This document shows positions 25,307 to 34,822 of a DNA stretch of 64,000 nt, piece after piece (within the stretch, counting starts at the first letter, position 1; every line of letters starts with the position of its first letter). A program made the position numbers and the translations under genes. This stretch comes from Rufibacter sediminis. GTDB taxonomy: Bacteria; Bacteroidota; Bacteroidia; Cytophagales; Hymenobacteraceae. The DNA is taken from contig NZ_JACOAF010000018.1 of the NCBI RefSeq assembly GCF_014269285.1, positions 1 through 64,000 of the forward strand, in the 5' to 3' direction. The notes below the pieces were generated by a model, which had not been told where the DNA came from, searched no databases, and was given only the letters and a program-made list of their open reading frames with translations.

Positions 25307-25972
25307 TTATTTAGACTGGTACAGGAATTTGGCCAAATCCACGAAAGAGTCCACGGCGGTTCTGCCAATCAGGTCGAAGGCCAGGCGCACGGATTTTTCA
25401 ATGGCCACATCGGTTTTCTCAAAGGAAACGGAGGTGTCTCTGAGCCAGAACTGGAAGATGAAAAGCGTCTCCAGCCACAGGGCTTCGTCGTACTTGTCAG
25501 AGATGTATTTGCGGTCCACAATCTCGCCTTCGGTTTTGCCTTCCAGGATGATGCCTTTGGCGAACGTCTTGAAGTTTTCTCTAAAGCTTCTTACTTCCTG
25601 CGGCGTAATTTTCTTGAAGTCAGCGTGGCCTTCATACAGGGCCAGCAGGTAGCTGCGGTGCTTCTTCAGGACTTCTATCCAGGTGTAGTAAAAGGAGAGG
25701 AGTTTTTCTTTAGCCGAGTAGGCCTGATACACTTCCTGGGCGCGCATGGTGGCGTAGGTCTCGTCAAAGATGCGGTCCCACACGGCACCTTTCACGCCCT
25801 GAAACGAGGTGAAATAGTGGTAGAACTCTTCCTCCGTAATGCCTAGGTTCTTGGCAAACTTGTACACCGACACAGGTTGTTTTCCGGTCTCCAACACGTG
25901 CTCTATAAAGGCATCAATGATTCTGTTTCTGGTCTCAGCTAGCTGATTGGTATTGATATCTAGGTTTTCCAT
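25307..25972 (-). CDS. TetR family transcriptional regulator
   Basis: 221 residues. Residues ~12-60 are a TetR helix-turn-helix (TRNRIIDAFIEHVLETG, VSVYKFAKNLGITEEEFYHYF), followed by an all-helical ligand domain. The C-terminal half with YYTWIEVLKKHRSYLLALYEGH is the variant that accompanies ABC1 kinases in Bacteroidota. First gene of a two-gene operon with the kinase, so probably autoregulating it. Ligand unknown; a lipid or quinone precursor would be a guess. Confidence 0.85.
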   Translation of the reverse strand: MENLDINTNQLAETRNRIIDAFIEHVLETGKQPVSVYKFAKNLGITEEEFYHYFTSFQGVKGAVWDRIFDETYATMRAQEVYQAYSAKEKLLSFYYTWIEVLKKHRSYLLALYEGHADFKKITPQEVRSFRENFKTFAKGIILEGKTEGEIVDRKYISDKYDEALWLETLFIFQFWLRDTSVSFEKTDVAIEKSVRLAFDLIGRTAVDSFVDLAKFLYQSK

Positions 25973-26109
25973 CTTCTTCAGGTTGTCTATTCATCAAACA
26001 AACAGAAGAGGGCAGAGGTTTAGTATAGCAGGAATATTTTCACAAGTTTCTGAAAATACAAGCACGTTTGGGCGTACTTCTAACCGCTTTGTTCTGAGAG
26101 GAGGATTTC

Positions 26110-26952
26110 TTAAAAGCCGAATTTAATCTCGTAGATGTTGGGCCACAGTTTGCCGGTCACGAAGACTTTGCCCGTTTCAGGGTCATAGGCGATGCCGTTG
26201 AGCTCCAGGGCATCGGGTTTCTTGGACTTGGCATCCCGGTCCAGCGAGGTGAGGTCCAGTTTCCCGACTACTTTCCCGGAACTAGGGTCAATCTTCACGA
26301 TGAGGTTGGAGGTGTAGAGGTTGGCGTACAAGAAGCCTTTGATGTGCTCCAACTCGTTGAGATTTTCTACCCGGCCGTTGTGGTCTGTTACGTCAAGCAC
26401 TTTTTCTGCTTGGAAGGTAGTAGGGTTGAGGTACGTGAGGCGACTGGTACCGTCGCTCATGATCAGGTGCGTGCCATCTGTGGTCATGCCCCAGCCTTCT
26501 TTGCTGGGAAAGGTGAATTCACCCAGTTTCTCAAACGTGTTCGCGTCGTACACAAACCCGATTTTGCTCACATAAGTAAGCTGGTAGAGTTTGTCGTTCA
26601 GAATCACGATGCCCTCGCCAAAGTACTTGTTCCGGTCCAGTTCTACTTTCACGTCCAACTTACCCGTGGTGAGGTCTACCACGCCAATCACCGATTTGGT
26701 CTGGGCCAGGTCAGCCGGGGAGCCGGTGCTTTCGTAGAGTTTGCCCTGGTGCACCAGAAACCCCTCGGTAAATGCGGTGGTGTCATGCGGGTAAGCTTTC
26801 ACCACGCCGTAGTTGATGTCCGATGGGGCGGTGGCGCTTTTCATTTGGTTCGTGTCATGGGCGGTGGTGCTTTTGGGGTCATTGCCGCAGCCGGCTAGAA
26901 CCGCCGGAAACAGCAGGGCAGTGAGGAGCTGAAGTTTAAGTGAAAGAGTCAA
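26110..26952 (-). CDS. glutaminyl-peptide cyclotransferase (plant/bacterial type)
   Basis: 280 residues, lipoprotein signal with lipobox LAGC (Cys22). The rest is a five-bladed beta-propeller of the Glu_cyclase_2 family: AYPHDTTAFTEGFLVHQGKLYESTG, YFGEGIVILNDKLYQLT, EGWGMTTDGTHLIMSDG, LNELEHIKGFLYANLY and ALELNGIAYDPETGKVFVTGKLWP. It converts N-terminal Gln to pyroglutamate on exported proteins, stabilising them; in Bacteroidota mature secreted proteins often begin with Gln. No ATG precedes the signal peptide, so TTG at 26952 is the start. Single gene. Confidence 0.92.
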   Translation of the reverse strand: MTLSLKLQLLTALLFPAVLAGCGNDPKSTTAHDTNQMKSATAPSDINYGVVKAYPHDTTAFTEGFLVHQGKLYESTGSPADLAQTKSVIGVVDLTTGKLDVKVELDRNKYFGEGIVILNDKLYQLTYVSKIGFVYDANTFEKLGEFTFPSKEGWGMTTDGTHLIMSDGTSRLTYLNPTTFQAEKVLDVTDHNGRVENLNELEHIKGFLYANLYTSNLIVKIDPSSGKVVGKLDLTSLDRDAKSKKPDALELNGIAYDPETGKVFVTGKLWPNIYEIKFGF

Positions 26953-27461
26953 AATACAGTTGTTTCAGAGGTGAGGCTTCCATGGCGGATAACGCGCGGG
27001 CAGCAACCTGGGTTTATTCTTTCAGACGATGTGTTTTTATCCCGGCCCGCAACGGAACAGCTCCATTGCACACAGGGATTTCACTGGTGCAGGACCGAAG
27101 CTCCAAAACCGGGTAGCTGTTAAAGATATGAAATAAACGGATGCAAGGCATAGGTGCCCCAGGAAGCGGACCAGGTTTTGCCGCAGTTGCTTTGGCGCGA
27201 CCGCTACGCCACCTTCTGGCTTTACCAGTACTTATCACCCCATTACTACCGATGCAAACAAACGGAATAACAGAAAATACCGTCTTCCGCCGAACGGGTG
27301 CCGGAAGCGGTGTCTGTACTTTAGGGCCCTTTTCTGGATTATAGCCCTAAAACGCTGAATGAATAGAAGAAAGGTTGCTTGCCACGAGGTTTGCTGTCTA
27401 ATTTAGCCGCCGTTCCGGCAGGCATGCTGCGGAACAAGCTCTCACCAAACCAAAACTCCCC
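26953..27461. other. divergent intergenic region
   Basis: About 500 bases between the cyclase and the GHL10 lipoprotein. It carries a palindromic element at 27317-27357; a TACTTTAG sequence at its left edge resembles a -7 box. No gene seen. Confidence 0.45.
27317..27357. repeat. 40-bp palindromic element
   Basis: TACTTTAGGGCCCTTTTCTG / GATTATAGCCCTAAAACGCTG, about 100 bases before the GHL10 start codon. Confidence 0.6.
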
Positions 27462-29018
27462 ATGCACAGAAACTTTCTGTTCTCCCTCGTGAGCCTCTGT
27501 TGCCTTGCGTTCCTGCAAGCCTGCTCCACCTCCAAGCCCGTCGCTCCGCAGGAGCCAGTCGCGATACAGCCAACTCCCCCGGCCCCCGGTTCCAAAGCCG
27601 AGTCTGAATTCAGGGCCGCCTGGGTTGCCACCGTGGCCAACATCAACTGGCCCAGCAAACCGGGCCTCAGCACCCAGGAGCAGCAGCGCGAAGCCATTGA
27701 ACTGCTCGATTTCCTGCAACAGCACCACTACAATGCGGTCATTTTCCAGGTTCGCCCCCAGGCCGATGCGCTGTATAAAAGTGACCTGGAACCCTGGTCT
27801 TACTACCTCACCGGTGAGCAAGGCAAAGCCCCGGCCCCGTACTATGACCCGCTGGAGTTCTGGACCGAAGCCGCCCATGACCGCGGCCTGGAGCTGCACG
27901 TGTGGCTGAACCCGTACCGCGCCCACCACGTGGCCGGCGGCCCCATCAGTGAGCAGTCCATCGTGAAGAAGCGCCCCGAGCTGGTGGTGCAGCTGAAAGA
28001 AGGCTACTACTGGTTAGACCCCGCCCAACAGGGAACCCAGGACCACTCCTACAACGTGGTGATGGACCTGGTAAAACGCTATGATATTGACGGCGTGCAC
28101 TTTGATGATTACTTCTACCCGTACCCGTCTTACAACGGCGACCAGGACTTCCCGGATGATGTGAGCTGGGCGGCGTACCAGAAAAACGGCGGTACCTTGT
28201 CTAGGGGAGATTGGCGGAGGCAGGCCGTGAACCAGTTCATTGAGCGCCTCTACAAAGGAATCAAAGCCGAAAAAGCGCACGTGAAATTCGGGTTGAGCCC
28301 CTTCGGGATTTGGCGGCCTGGTTACCCGGCCTCGGTGCAGGGCTTTGACCAGCACAACGTCCTCTACGCCGATGCCCGCCTGTGGCTGAACAAAGGCTGG
28401 ATTGACTATTTCTCGCCGCAGCTGTACTGGAAGATCAACCAGATGAACCAGAGTTTCCCGGTGTTGCTGGGCTGGTGGTCTCAGGAAAATACCATGAAAC
28501 GCCACCTGTGGCCCGGCATCAGTGTGGGCCGCGACAGCAGCGCGCTCAACGTGCAGGAGATCATGAGCCAGATCATGATCACGCGCGGCATGCTGCCCAA
28601 CAGCAAAGGCGTGATCCACTGGAGCCTTTCCTCGGTGACCAAAAACCCGCCCATGGCCAAAGCCCTGCTGGCCGGGCCCTATAAAAATGACGCGCTGGTG
28701 CCCACCAGCCCCTGGCTGGACTACCAGGCCCCGGCAACTCCCTCGGTGAGCACCGAGCTGCAGGGCGACAGCGTGCGCGTGGTGTGGGTGCCCAAAGAGG
28801 CCAAAGATGCGTTCAGGACGGTGGTGTACTACCAGTACGGCAACGCCTGGAACTACAAAGTCCTGAACCGCCATGACCGCTCCTTCACGCTGCTGCGCTC
28901 CTTCACCGATAAAGCCGGACAAGCGCTTCCGCTGAAGAAAGTGGCTGTGACCTCGGTAGACCGCATGGGCAACGAAAGCGACCGCCAGGAAGCCGCCGTG
29001 CCCGAAGCGGGTATGTAG
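27462..29018 (+). CDS. GHL10/DUF187 glycoside-hydrolase-like lipoprotein
   Basis: 518 residues. Lipobox LQAC (Cys21) follows a signal peptide. Residues ~45-360 form a TIM-barrel of the glycosyl-hydrolase-like 10 family: EFRAAWVATVANINWPSKPG, NAVIFQVRPQADALY, LELHVWLNPYRAH, YDIDGVHFDDYFYPYP with the probable catalytic acids, KFGLSPFGIWRPGYP and IDYFSPQLYWK. The final ~130 residues are a beta-sandwich (fibronectin-like) module. Outer-membrane or periplasmic carbohydrate-active enzyme, probably acting on cell-wall or storage glycan; exact substrate not known. Confidence 0.92.
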   Translation: MHRNFLFSLVSLCCLAFLQACSTSKPVAPQEPVAIQPTPPAPGSKAESEFRAAWVATVANINWPSKPGLSTQEQQREAIELLDFLQQHHYNAVIFQVRPQADALYKSDLEPWSYYLTGEQGKAPAPYYDPLEFWTEAAHDRGLELHVWLNPYRAHHVAGGPISEQSIVKKRPELVVQLKEGYYWLDPAQQGTQDHSYNVVMDLVKRYDIDGVHFDDYFYPYPSYNGDQDFPDDVSWAAYQKNGGTLSRGDWRRQAVNQFIERLYKGIKAEKAHVKFGLSPFGIWRPGYPASVQGFDQHNVLYADARLWLNKGWIDYFSPQLYWKINQMNQSFPVLLGWWSQENTMKRHLWPGISVGRDSSALNVQEIMSQIMITRGMLPNSKGVIHWSLSSVTKNPPMAKALLAGPYKNDALVPTSPWLDYQAPATPSVSTELQGDSVRVVWVPKEAKDAFRTVVYYQYGNAWNYKVLNRHDRSFTLLRSFTDKAGQALPLKKVAVTSVDRMGNESDRQEAAVPEAGM

Positions 29019-29053
29019 CCTCGGGAGTTGCTTCAATAGCGCTACAAAACAGC

Positions 29054-29086
29054 TCGGCCTGCTTTCTCTGATGGGAAGCAGGCCGA
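29054..29086. terminator. bidirectional terminator between convergent genes
   Basis: TCGGCCTGCTT (29054-29064) pairs with AAGCAGGCCGA (29076-29086); flanked by CAAAACAG on the left and TTGTTTTT on the right. Confidence 0.75.
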
Positions 29087-29125
29087 CTTGTTTTTATGAA
29101 AGAACGAACGGGGGTAGAGCGCTTG

Positions 29126-29168
29126 CGCTGGTTTTGGGCTTCTTTTCAAAAAAGAGCCCCTAAACGCA
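29126..29168. repeat. 40-bp palindromic element
   Basis: GCTGGTTTTGGGCTTCTTTT / AAAAAGAGCCCCTAAACGC, directly downstream of the terminator. Confidence 0.65.
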
Positions 29169-29175
29169 AGATGCT

Positions 29176-30744
29176 TTACAGGTTTGCTTTAGGCTCCGGC
29201 ACCCGGGTGAAATTCAGGTCCTGAAAATCATAGCTGAAATCAGTGAGCGGGGAAATGGGCTGCATGGTTATGCCCTGGGCGCGGCCTTCAAAGTCCAGCG
29301 AGAAATTCACGAAGGCATCGGCGTCCATGCTGCGCTCGGTCCATTTTACCACGTAGGTAGTGCCTTTGTAGGGAAATAGTGCGCCAGAAAGTTTAGGCGA
29401 CTTTTTAGCCGCAAACCAGAGTTGGCCGTTCTTCTGGGAAATCAAGACCTCGCCCAGCCACGGGTCACGGTAGGTGCCTAGAAAGGCGCTGTAGTTAGGG
29501 TTCTTTTTCTGCTGCTTCTGGGCGGTGGCTACTTGTTTCCAGATGGCATCGGTCACGTTGCCGGCGCTGGCCAGCGACTCCTGCCGGGCTTTGGCGTACT
29601 GGGTTACGCGGTCGGTGCCGGAGAGGCCCAGGTAGCTGTCTTTGATTTGGTCTGCGATGGCCCTGAACGCGCCGCCTTCCTGCTGGTTGGTGAAGACAAT
29701 AATGCCCAGGTTCAGTTCGGGAATCATGGTAATTTGGGTGACCATGCCTTCCAGGCCGCCGGTGTGGTTGAGCTGTTTGTAGCCTTTCACGTCTGAGAGG
29801 TTGAAGCCCAGCCCGTACGCGGCAAAGTGGGTGTTGTACGGCCCCGGGTTATTTACCGGGATAAGCGTTTGCGGGGTCTGGAGTTCTTTGCTCACGGCTT
29901 CAGAGAACAGGCGCTGGCCGTTTCCGTACCGGCCGTGGTTCAGGTGCACCAACACCCATTTGCTTAAATCTGCCACGCTGCTGTAAATGCTGGCGGCGGC
30001 GTGGTCTACGGCAGAGCGGTGGCGTTGAATCACGCGCACATTGCCGTCTACTACCGCGTGGCCGTCAATCACGTTGGTTTGGTCTTTCAGGCGCTCATAG
30101 CTGGCGGCGGTTTCGGTCATGCCCAGGGGCTGCAGCAGGCGCTCCTCCACAAATTGGTCCCAGCTTTTGCCGCTCACGCGGGCCACCACCTCGCCGGCCA
30201 CCAGGTAGAGGTTGTTGTCATAGTCATACTTGCTCCGGAAACTGGAGGTAGGCTTGAGGTGGCGCAGGTTGTAGATAATGTCTTGCAGCGTGAAGCTGTT
30301 GGAGTCTGGCCAGAGCATCAAATCTCCCGCGCCCAGCCCCAGGCCGCTGCGGTGGGTGAGCAGGTCCCGGATGGTGAATTCCTCGGTCACGTAGGGGTTG
30401 TACAGCTTGAATTCCGGAATATAGTCCTGCACCTTGGCATCCCAGATCAGTTTTTTCTCGTCTACCAGCAGCCCCAGCGCCGCGGCGGTGAACGCCTTGG
30501 TGTTAGAGGCTATCCCGAAGCGCGTGTGCGCATCGGTTTTCTCGCGGCTGTTCAAACTCCGCACCCCGTAGCCTGCCGCGTGCACCACTTTCCCGTCTTT
30601 CACCACGCCCACCGCAATGCCCGGCACGTTGAACGCCTGCATGGTGCGCTGCGCCAATTCGTCTATCTGCGCGCCGGTGAGCCCTTGGCTAAAGCCGAAG
30701 GGAATGGTAGTGAGGAGGAAGAGGGTGAGGAGGAGGGGTTTCAT
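29176..30744 (-). CDS. serine hydrolase, class C beta-lactamase/PBP4* family
   Basis: 522 residues with a signal peptide ending about FGFSQ. Beta-lactamase family fold: RFGIASNTK gives S80-xx-K83, KYDYDNNLYLVAG supplies the Tyr-x-Asn motif, and LNHTGGLEGMV is the HTGG box replacing KTG. A C-terminal ~110-residue beta domain (YRDPWLGEVLISQKNGQLWFAAKK) corresponds to DUF3471. Such proteins are periplasmic D-alanyl peptidases, esterases or peptidases; antibiotic hydrolysis cannot be assumed. Single gene. Confidence 0.9.
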   Translation of the reverse strand: MKPLLLTLFLLTTIPFGFSQGLTGAQIDELAQRTMQAFNVPGIAVGVVKDGKVVHAAGYGVRSLNSREKTDAHTRFGIASNTKAFTAAALGLLVDEKKLIWDAKVQDYIPEFKLYNPYVTEEFTIRDLLTHRSGLGLGAGDLMLWPDSNSFTLQDIIYNLRHLKPTSSFRSKYDYDNNLYLVAGEVVARVSGKSWDQFVEERLLQPLGMTETAASYERLKDQTNVIDGHAVVDGNVRVIQRHRSAVDHAAASIYSSVADLSKWVLVHLNHGRYGNGQRLFSEAVSKELQTPQTLIPVNNPGPYNTHFAAYGLGFNLSDVKGYKQLNHTGGLEGMVTQITMIPELNLGIIVFTNQQEGGAFRAIADQIKDSYLGLSGTDRVTQYAKARQESLASAGNVTDAIWKQVATAQKQQKKNPNYSAFLGTYRDPWLGEVLISQKNGQLWFAAKKSPKLSGALFPYKGTTYVVKWTERSMDADAFVNFSLDFEGRAQGITMQPISPLTDFSYDFQDLNFTRVPEPKANL

Positions 30745-30816
30745 TGACCTAGTTTAATTATAAATTATTGGTTTAATGGATTTTATATCATTACCTATTT
30801 GCAATTTCTATTAGAA

Positions 30817-33147
30817 TTATTCAGTTTTTGCAAATAAATCGTCAACCGCATTGTCTTCATTTATTAATTTAAAGCGGGAATCTTCATAATATTCTCTATC
30901 ATAATCACCATCATAATCTCTTGCCTCTCTAATAAGATTTCTCTCAATTATGTCTTCCCAATATTTATGGTCTATTCCAATTCCAAAATCGTAATCAAAA
31001 GTACTGGTTGGGAATAATTCGCTTTTTAATTCACTCTCAATTTCATAAATTTCATCATATATATCCGAAACATCGTCTATGTTTTTAATTTCATCTTTTT
31101 TATCACTTTTGTAATTGTCTTCTGCACTTTGAAGTACACATTCTACCACATTAATTAAATTTTTCAGGCCATCATCTGATTCTGTATATTGGTCATAGTC
31201 TTGGTTGTATTTTTCAAATATAACAGGTATAAGCTTAGCGCTATCTATGTCAAAAATAGATTCCATTATTTTTTCAATTATTAATATAAAATTTTCTTGT
31301 ATATAATTGAATGTTTGAGGAGCATCATTTAAATTCAAAATAACGTATTCCAATTTTTGAGAAATAGTAAACCAGTTCTCGCTATAATTAATTTGTTTAA
31401 AATATTCTAAAATTAAAGAATCAATATTGACTTGGTAACAATATTTACATAAAGCTTCCATTAGAGTGGAAAATTTCTCGTTCTCTGTGATATGCTTATT
31501 GGTTGTTTCTAAAATTTTAATTTTAGATTTAGAAATCCTGTCACGAATTAGTGTTTGTAAATCTTTTTCTAATGGGATTAAAGGTTTTGTTGGGTTAAAC
31601 CTATTTAACTGTTCAATAAATGTTATGCTTGAAACAATACTTTTTCTTTCAGGATAAGATTCAGAAACAAGGCCAATCAAAAAATCCGTTAATGAAGGAT
31701 TTATAAAGGCATATTCTCTTTCTGGTATATTTGTGTCATATAGGTTTGCTCTTATAAAGCCATTTAGTAAGATTTTAATAGATTGGTAAAATTGGCCTGA
31801 ACTAATAATTTGGTTGTGTTCATTTTTTTCAAATTCTAATCTGCTATCAAAAGCATGAATTAAGGCATTTTCTGATGTACTATTTCCAAATGTAAATAAG
31901 GTTAGCAACAGACATTGGTCCAAGTAATTGATTTGGTTAATAAATGAAAATCTCCAAATTTCTCTTGGATTGTTTAAGTTGTTTAATATATATTGAACAT
32001 AGTTTTGAGGTGAAAAATTTTCAATTTTTGAATTATCGGTTATAAATTCAATTATGCGTGGTGTGTAATTTTTATGTTGGATTATAGTCTTATAAAACTT
32101 TTCATTAATAATTACTTCTATGAAATCTTTTCTTAATCCTTTAAAATAAATGTGATTATATAAAATTAATGCTTTTTCGTATTTACTATAATCAGTAAGT
32201 TTTATTTCGAATTGTTGAGTTGCTAATCTAGAATGGCTGATTTTTTCATATTTCTCAATTGCATGATTTAATATTACAGTTCTAGTTGTTAAAATTAAAA
32301 ATTTGTTGGGTGTGTTTTTTACTCTATCAACAAATGCTGTAAGTTGAGTTTCTGTTTTATTAGCATTTATTATTTCAAAATAGTTTGCTCCCAAGAAATC
32401 ATCAAAGTAGAATATTTGCTTTTCATCGTCATTCGGTGAAATTATATCTTCTGCTTCTGTGATATTATTTACCTTGTAAATTTTATAGTTGCTTCTGGCT
32501 CTTTCAATTAGGATTACTTCTGCTAGGGTGGTCTTTCCAATGCCTGGTTGTCCTGTAATTAGAAGAAGCTTTTCTTTTTGTAATATCTTATTCGCATCAT
32601 CAAGCTTTTTTGTGACTACATATAATTGGATATTTTTGCTTATTTTTTCTAATAGATGTCTGCTTCTACCTTCAATTGCATTGTTAATAATTGAATTGTA
32701 AACATTAATGCTTGAAAACCAAAGCTTAAAGTATTTTTTTTCAATATCTGGGTTTTCCGACAAATACCCGTTTAAGTCTTCTTGTCCTATTACGTCATTT
32801 GAGCTAAGAATATATGGGGCTAAAATTGCTTTTATTTCATCCTTTTGAGGAGCAGAAAGAGGAAGTGATGTAACAACTATGTATCTATCAGGGTTTAATT
32901 GTTTAATTTTATCAAGTTCTTTGTTTAAGAGTGTGTGTTTTAGTTGGGCGAAAGCTGAGCCTATATAGTGCTTTGCTTGAACAATAATTGAGTTGTTATT
33001 GTATTTAGTTGAGAACCTTAAATCAGTTCCTTTATCTTTACCGACTCTAAAATTTTGCAATTCAAGATTAAATTTGGCATTCAGCAAGTCTTTTGCTATT
33101 TGCTCAAATTCTTTGTCATTTAGAGTAGAAAAATTGTAATTGTTCAT
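30817..33147 (-). CDS. Mrr-like nuclease - STAND NTPase, probable anti-phage protein
   Basis: 776 residues, three parts. Residues 1-~120: a restriction-endonuclease-like domain, with GKDKGTDLRF (D42) and IIVQAKHY (Q57-A-K59) forming the D-(Q/E)xK site of Mrr-type nucleases. Residues ~120-330: a STAND NTPase matching nSTAND3, with GQEDLNGYL, FKLWFSS, Walker A GQPGIGKT (199-206), Walker B IFYFDDFLG (245-253) and sensor TTRT (287-290). Residues ~330-776: helical, presumably the sensor, ending in a very acidic tail. STAND proteins with nuclease effectors (Avs and relatives) bind phage proteins and then degrade DNA. The gene is strikingly AT-rich between GC-rich housekeeping genes, has no partner gene, and looks horizontally acquired. 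The defence role is inferred. Confidence 0.85.
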   Translation of the reverse strand: MNNYNFSTLNDKEFEQIAKDLLNAKFNLELQNFRVGKDKGTDLRFSTKYNNNSIIVQAKHYIGSAFAQLKHTLLNKELDKIKQLNPDRYIVVTSLPLSAPQKDEIKAILAPYILSSNDVIGQEDLNGYLSENPDIEKKYFKLWFSSINVYNSIINNAIEGRSRHLLEKISKNIQLYVVTKKLDDANKILQKEKLLLITGQPGIGKTTLAEVILIERARSNYKIYKVNNITEAEDIISPNDDEKQIFYFDDFLGANYFEIINANKTETQLTAFVDRVKNTPNKFLILTTRTVILNHAIEKYEKISHSRLATQQFEIKLTDYSKYEKALILYNHIYFKGLRKDFIEVIINEKFYKTIIQHKNYTPRIIEFITDNSKIENFSPQNYVQYILNNLNNPREIWRFSFINQINYLDQCLLLTLFTFGNSTSENALIHAFDSRLEFEKNEHNQIISSGQFYQSIKILLNGFIRANLYDTNIPEREYAFINPSLTDFLIGLVSESYPERKSIVSSITFIEQLNRFNPTKPLIPLEKDLQTLIRDRISKSKIKILETTNKHITENEKFSTLMEALCKYCYQVNIDSLILEYFKQINYSENWFTISQKLEYVILNLNDAPQTFNYIQENFILIIEKIMESIFDIDSAKLIPVIFEKYNQDYDQYTESDDGLKNLINVVECVLQSAEDNYKSDKKDEIKNIDDVSDIYDEIYEIESELKSELFPTSTFDYDFGIGIDHKYWEDIIERNLIREARDYDGDYDREYYEDSRFKLINEDNAVDDLFAKTE

Positions 33148-33429
33148 TTTTTTCTTTATGATACAAGGAGAAAAAGATTTGGAAATTTATTAACTGCTTT
33201 TTTAACAGAGTAAGTTTTTTAATTTTCGAATATAGTAAAAACCTATATTTCGTAAGCTTCAATATTCTTCTTTTTCAATTATTTTTTTAGACCAGCACTA
33301 AAACACCAATTCACCACCTCCCCCTGCAAAAACCAGAAAGAAATCGCACCTTTGTAGAAGTTTCGGCGGGGGAACCGTAAAAGGGGAGAACCGCCACCAC
33401 CTCGGCCGCTGGCCGGAACCATTGCGCCC
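33148..33429. other. divergent gap: junction of AT-rich gene and helicase leader
   Basis: 33148-33290 keeps the AT-rich composition of the STAND gene; from about 33300 the sequence returns to local composition. The helicase leader has a CACCTTTG sequence (~33342-33349), one mismatch from the TAnnTTTG box, and a GGCGG/CCGCC foldable 5' untranslated region at 33365-33400. Confidence 0.45.
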
Positions 33430-34677
33430 ATGAAATTCGAGGATTACCATATCAACCCCGCCATCAAGAAAGCTCTGGACAAACTGGGCTTCAAGAAACC
33501 CACCGATATCCAGTTTAAGGCCATTCCGCCCATCTTGAAGGGCGAAGACGTGCTGGCCATCGCGCAGACGGGTACCGGCAAAACCGCGGCCTTTGCCATT
33601 CCGGTGCTACACCTGCTGCATGAGCGCAAGCAGTACGGCCGCCAAGATGGCATAAAATGCCTGGTGATGGTGCCCACGCGCGAGCTGGCTATCCAGATTA
33701 CCGAGGTCTTCCACACCCTGGGCAAGCACACCCGCGTAGAGACCATGACCGTGTTTGGCGGCGTGGAGCAGGCTCCGCAGATTTCAAAACTGGAAGACGG
33801 CATAGATGTGCTGGTGGCCACGCCCGGCCGCATGTTTGACCTCGTGAGCCAGGGCCACATCCGGCTGGAGCGCGTGGAAATGCTCATCCTGGACGAGGCC
33901 GACCACATGCTGGACTTGGGCTTCATCAAAGACATTAGAGACGTGCTGCGCCACCTGCCCCGCAAGCGGCAGACGCTGTTTTTCTCGGCCACCATCAATG
34001 AGCACATCAAAGACCTGGCGTACTCGCTCGTGACCAAGCCCATTAGAATCCAGATTTCGCCCAAAGACCCCGTGTCTAAGAACGTGGACCATAGCGTGGC
34101 CTACGTGGGCATGGATGACAAACGCTTCTTTCTGGAGCGCGTGGTGAAAGAGAACGAAGGCAGCAAGATACTGGTGTTCGTGCGCACCAAAGTACGGGCC
34201 GAACGCGTGCACAACGCCATGGAGCGCGTGGGCATCACTACCGAAACCCTGCACGGCGACAAAGACCAGAAAGACCGCCTCAACTCGCTCAACCGCTTCA
34301 AGCGCGGCGACGTGAAAGTGCTCATCGCCACCGACGTCAGCTCCCGCGGCATTGACATACCCAGCGTAGAGTACGTCGTGAATTATGACCTGCCCGATGT
34401 GCCCGAAAACTACGTGCACCGCGTAGGCCGCACCGGCCGAGGCACACAGAAAGGAAAATCCGTGTCGTTCTGCAGTCCCGAGGAAAAACCCATCCTGGAC
34501 CAGATTGAAGAATACCTGGGCAAACCCATCAAAGTCCTGGAAATCCAGAAAGACGACTACACCGCCACCATTGACTTCTCCGCCGAGGTAAAACCCGATT
34601 TGAAATCTCTGCTGCGCGAGGTAGAGGAGTTTGAGAACCAGAAGAAAACGAAGAAGAAGCCGAAGGGGAAGAAGTAG
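33430..34677 (+). CDS. DEAD-box ATP-dependent RNA helicase
   Basis: 415 residues. Complete motif set: F and Q motif (KKPTDIQFKAIPPIL), motif I AQTGTGKT (45-52), Ia PTRELAIQ, GG, TPGR, DEAD (155-158), SAT, RGIDIPSVEYVVNYD and HRVGRTGRG. The tail is short and Lys-rich (NQKKTKKKPKGKK), as in RhlE-type helicases. It remodels RNA in the cytoplasm, for example in ribosome assembly or cold adaptation. The leader is foldable, which would suit post-transcriptional control. A strong palindrome follows the stop. Confidence 0.95.
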   Translation: MKFEDYHINPAIKKALDKLGFKKPTDIQFKAIPPILKGEDVLAIAQTGTGKTAAFAIPVLHLLHERKQYGRQDGIKCLVMVPTRELAIQITEVFHTLGKHTRVETMTVFGGVEQAPQISKLEDGIDVLVATPGRMFDLVSQGHIRLERVEMLILDEADHMLDLGFIKDIRDVLRHLPRKRQTLFFSATINEHIKDLAYSLVTKPIRIQISPKDPVSKNVDHSVAYVGMDDKRFFLERVVKENEGSKILVFVRTKVRAERVHNAMERVGITTETLHGDKDQKDRLNSLNRFKRGDVKVLIATDVSSRGIDIPSVEYVVNYDLPDVPENYVHRVGRTGRGTQKGKSVSFCSPEEKPILDQIEEYLGKPIKVLEIQKDDYTATIDFSAEVKPDLKSLLREVEEFENQKKTKKKPKGKK

Positions 34678-34694
34678 AGGCGAAGTACATTTGC

Positions 34695-34744
34695 AAAAGC
34701 CGTTTAGGGGCTGTTTTTCCAAAAACAGCCCCTAAACGGCTTTT
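34695..34744. repeat. perfect copy of the palindromic element (helicase terminator)
   Basis: 24-bp perfect arms, 34695-34718 and 34721-34744, containing GTTTAGGGGCTGTTTTT, with a CC spacer; the best-preserved copy in the window. Confidence 0.85.
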
Positions 34745-34822
34745 GGGTTTTAGAGCAGTAGACGAGATACCCCTATTGAGAAAACTTTTTCGATAGGAGG
34801 TGAAGGTAAGCGATCTCTCTCT

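Noticed and set aside
27339-29036. Long antisense ORFs across the GHL10 gene (340 and 196 codons)
   Set aside because: Arise from GC-biased third positions; rich in His, Gly, Val and without domains. The same holds for antisense ORFs over the helicase, TonB receptor and P-type ATPase genes.
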